Shown piece after piece: positions 62,174 to 64,000 of a stretch of DNA of 64,000 nt. A program made the translations under genes and the position numbers. The stretch's first letter is position 1; every line of letters starts with the position of its first letter. The DNA lies in the NCBI GenBank assembly GCA_023957575.1, contig JAMLGU010000007.1, forward strand, positions 124,001 through 188,000, given 5' to 3'. Below the pieces are notes generated by a model that worked only from the letters and a program-made list of their open reading frames with translations, was not told the origin of the DNA and made no database searches. Origin of the DNA: Chitinophagaceae bacterium (GTDB taxonomy: Bacteria; Bacteroidota; Bacteroidia; Chitinophagales; Chitinophagaceae).

Positions 62174-64000
62174 CTATCTTACAAATAAATTTTCCTTAGG
62201 AATAGGGGCATACTGTTTATCAGCAACACGCTTCCATGCCCAGCTCAACTCGTCCCCTTCATAATCCTCAAAATACATCAACTTATACGGATGAAAACCC
62301 TTTTTTAAAGCTATGCGACCGGTAGCAGTGATGGCTGCATGAGAACCATCATTGTCCACCACTTTTGTGTTATTAATATATAATACACTTCCATCATCTG
62401 ATTTGGTCATAAATTCATAAACATCATCCTGCGGAATATAGATGAATCCTGTAAAAATATAACCAAAATGATCGGGTTGCATGGCCTCCTTAATAGTGGG
62501 AGCCGCTATAGTTCCACTCGCTTTTACCACTGATTTTTCAATTTGGCTAACACTACTAAAGTTCCCTTCATAATACTTGAAGGTGGTTCCGTTTTCGGTT
62601 TTGGGGTTTGTTTCACCTTTCTCCATATTAGCTTTTGAAGCCTGAATGGAGAATATTGGGCTTGGTTGGCAGCCTTTTTTAAACGCTTTAGCCTTTATCA
62701 AATAAGAGTTCTGAATTTTAAAAGGAGCCTGATATAAAATACTTGTTGTATCTGGATCTTTTCCATCAAGAGAATAGTAAATAGCTGCTCCAGAGGTGGC
62801 TGTTCCTAATGTTACCTCTGCCTCACCCACAAATAAATTCAAATCTCCATGATTATATGGAATGGATACTTTTTGTCCGATTGTTAATGAGTAGGGAAGT
62901 GCATCTTCTTGTGTACCTCTTTGTTTATTGGGAGAAGATGACAATGAAAACGAGAGCTCGCCGCCTCCCATTATTTGGTCATAGGTAATAAAATTTGCAT
63001 TTAAGTCTCTGCCATTTAAAACTACTTTATCAATATAAATATTATCTTTTGGATTGTTGGCTTTTATTACCAGTGTTTTGCCATTTGCCAGTTTGATATT
63101 TATCTTCTCAAACAAAGGAGTGGTAAGAACAAATTGATTAGACCCGGGACATACCTCATAAATACCCAGACTACTGAGGATATACCAGGCCGACATTTGG
63201 CCACAATCCTCATTGCCGCTAATGCCTTCGGGCGTAGGGTGATAGAGTTCTTTTAATATACGTCGGGTAAGCTCCTGAGTTTTCCATGGCTGACCTACAT
63301 AATTATACAAATAAGCCATGTGATGGCTGGGTTCGTTGCCATGCGCATACTGACCTATCAAACCTGTAATATCCACCATTTCGCCCTGAACATCAGAAGT
63401 AACAATAAACAGACTGTCTAATTGTTTTACAAATTCATCTCTACCGCCAAATAATTGCTCCATTCCATTTACGTCATGTGGCACAAAGAAACGGTATTGC
63501 CAAGCGGTAGCCTCGGTATATGCCCTACCCGGTTCAAAGGGATTGAAAGGATTATCCCAGTTTCCATCCAATCGTTTCCCTCTGAAAAATTTTGAAAACC
63601 CGTCAAACACATTAATATAAGATAAAGCTCTTTGCCGGTATTTTTCAAAATCTGCCAGCCTTCCCATTTCCTTTGCCATTTGCGAAATGCACCAATCGTC
63701 ATAAGCATACTCCAATACGCAGGATACAGATTCTCTTTTTATATTAGAGGGTATATAACCCAATCGAGTATAATAGTCAGATCCTTTTTTATTAATATCA
63801 GACGATACCTTCATAGCTTGCAAAGCCTTTTCTGTGTCAAAGCCCCTTATGCCTTTTAGGTAAGCATCTGCAATAATCGACACTGCATGATAGCCAATCA
63901 TGGTACCGGTTTCACCCGCCGAAAGTGGCCATATAGGTAACTCTCCCGTATCATCATACATAAGAAGAAGGGAGTTAATCATTTGATTTACCAAAGACGT
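62174..64000 (-). CDS. GH92 exo-alpha-mannosidase, C-terminal portion, with chitobiase-type and PA14 domains
   Basis: The gene runs off the window end; 609 codons are visible and the true start is outside. Residues up to about 330 belong to the (alpha/alpha)6 barrel of GH92 (LPIWPLSAGETGTMIGYH, SCVLEYAYDDWC, FFRGKRLDGNWDNPFNPFE, GNEDCGQMSAWYI). Next come a small beta-domain (about 380-450, VTLGTATSGAAIYYSLDGKDP) like chitobiase/Fn3-associated modules, and a PA14 domain (about 475-605, DGSVLYINNTKVVDNDGSH). GH92 enzymes are Ca2+-dependent exo-mannosidases that remove alpha-1,2/1,3/1,4-mannose. The same strand carries phosphatase genes immediately downstream. Confidence 0.92.
   Translation of the reverse strand, partial: TSLVNQMINSLLLMYDDTGELPIWPLSAGETGTMIGYHAVSIIADAYLKGIRGFDTEKALQAMKVSSDINKKGSDYYTRLGYIPSNIKRESVSCVLEYAYDDWCISQMAKEMGRLADFEKYRQRALSYINVFDGFSKFFRGKRLDGNWDNPFNPFEPGRAYTEATAWQYRFFVPHDVNGMEQLFGGRDEFVKQLDSLFIVTSDVQGEMVDITGLIGQYAHGNEPSHHMAYLYNYVGQPWKTQELTRRILKELYHPTPEGISGNEDCGQMSAWYILSSLGIYEVCPGSNQFVLTTPLFEKINIKLANGKTLVIKANNPKDNIYIDKVVLNGRDLNANFITYDQIMGGGELSFSLSSSPNKQRGTQEDALPYSLTIGQKVSIPYNHGDLNLFVGEAEVTLGTATSGAAIYYSLDGKDPDTTSILYQAPFKIQNSYLIKAKAFKKGCQPSPIFSIQASKANMEKGETNPKTENGTTFKYYEGNFSSVSQIEKSVVKASGTIAAPTIKEAMQPDHFGYIFTGFIYIPQDDVYEFMTKSDDGSVLYINNTKVVDNDGSHAAITATGRIALKKGFHPYKLMYFEDYEGDELSWAWKRVADKQYAPIPKENLFVR

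Noticed and set aside
1..64000. CRISPR arrays, rRNA and tRNA genes
   Set aside because: No regularly spaced repeats or RNA gene landmarks were recognised by eye; a covariance-model scan was not possible.

Overview
This window looks like chromosomal DNA from a Bacteroidota bacterium, probably a member of the Chitinophagales (the lineage below phylum is inference). DNA is AT-rich. Many genes are preceded by the Bacteroidota -7 promoter element TAnnTTTG, and there are no convincing Shine-Dalgarno sites. Marker families fit this phylum: DUF4294, DUF2723, the Nif3/C4-zinc-ribbon pair, secreted MG2-type proteins, GLPGLI/DUF4412-like secreted proteins, SCO/CuA oxidase genes, and PA14-bearing glycan enzymes. 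No rRNA, tRNA or CRISPR array was recognised.

Layout. 1-3.8 kb: the end of a DUF1080 hydrolase, bactofilin plus M23 peptidase, folB and trxB, all minus. 3.9-6.8 kb: a hexanucleotide repeat, then a minus-strand heme-copper oxidase operon (CuA subunit II, subunit I, SCO1). Its subunit I lacks the active-site tyrosine of O2-reducing enzymes. 7.0-11.2 kb: a plus-strand three-gene cassette of a membrane protein, a membrane-anchored patatin and another membrane protein. 11.4-20.6 kb: metabolic genes (threonine aldolase, pgi, deaminase, alcohol dehydrogenase) and a 1.2 kb-residue-scale DUF2723 membrane protein. 20.8-23.8 kb: ccmF and a CXXXY-type ccmE for cytochrome c maturation. 24.1-27.4 kb: a single-gene type IIG restriction-modification island. 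27.4-32.1 kb: acyl-CoA dehydrogenase, yidC and two secreted or outer-membrane proteins.

32.1-43.2 kb is a xylan/xylose locus. A XylE-like symporter, xylA and xylB run leftward; a LacI regulator, a GH43 enzyme and a GH3 enzyme run rightward. Two copies of a TGTAATCGATTGC operator sit at the divergent promoters. Together these genes would cleave xylo-oligosaccharides, import xylose and feed it to the pentose phosphate pathway as xylulose 5-phosphate.

43.3-54.4 kb holds a hexapeptide acyltransferase, fabI, recN, a BlaI/BlaR1-type sensor operon whose BlaR1-TonB fusion is cut by an in-frame stop, mgtC, a beta-carbonic anhydrase split by a decayed IS4-type insertion flanked by a 32-bp direct repeat, a zinc-ribbon protein and nif3. 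54.4-58.7 kb: a large MG2-type secreted protein, grpE and dnaJ. 58.7-64 kb: a tight minus-strand operon of GH92 alpha-mannosidase (cut by the window end), a GDPD-alkaline phosphatase fusion and a PA14 metallophosphoesterase, which suggests dephosphorylation and demannosylation of an external phosphoglycan.

The strongest leads are the Tyr-to-Asn oxidase (possible NO reductase), the three phased BlaI operators together with the split BlaR1-TonB gene, the long duplication around the IS, the GH92/phosphatase operon and the patatin cassette.
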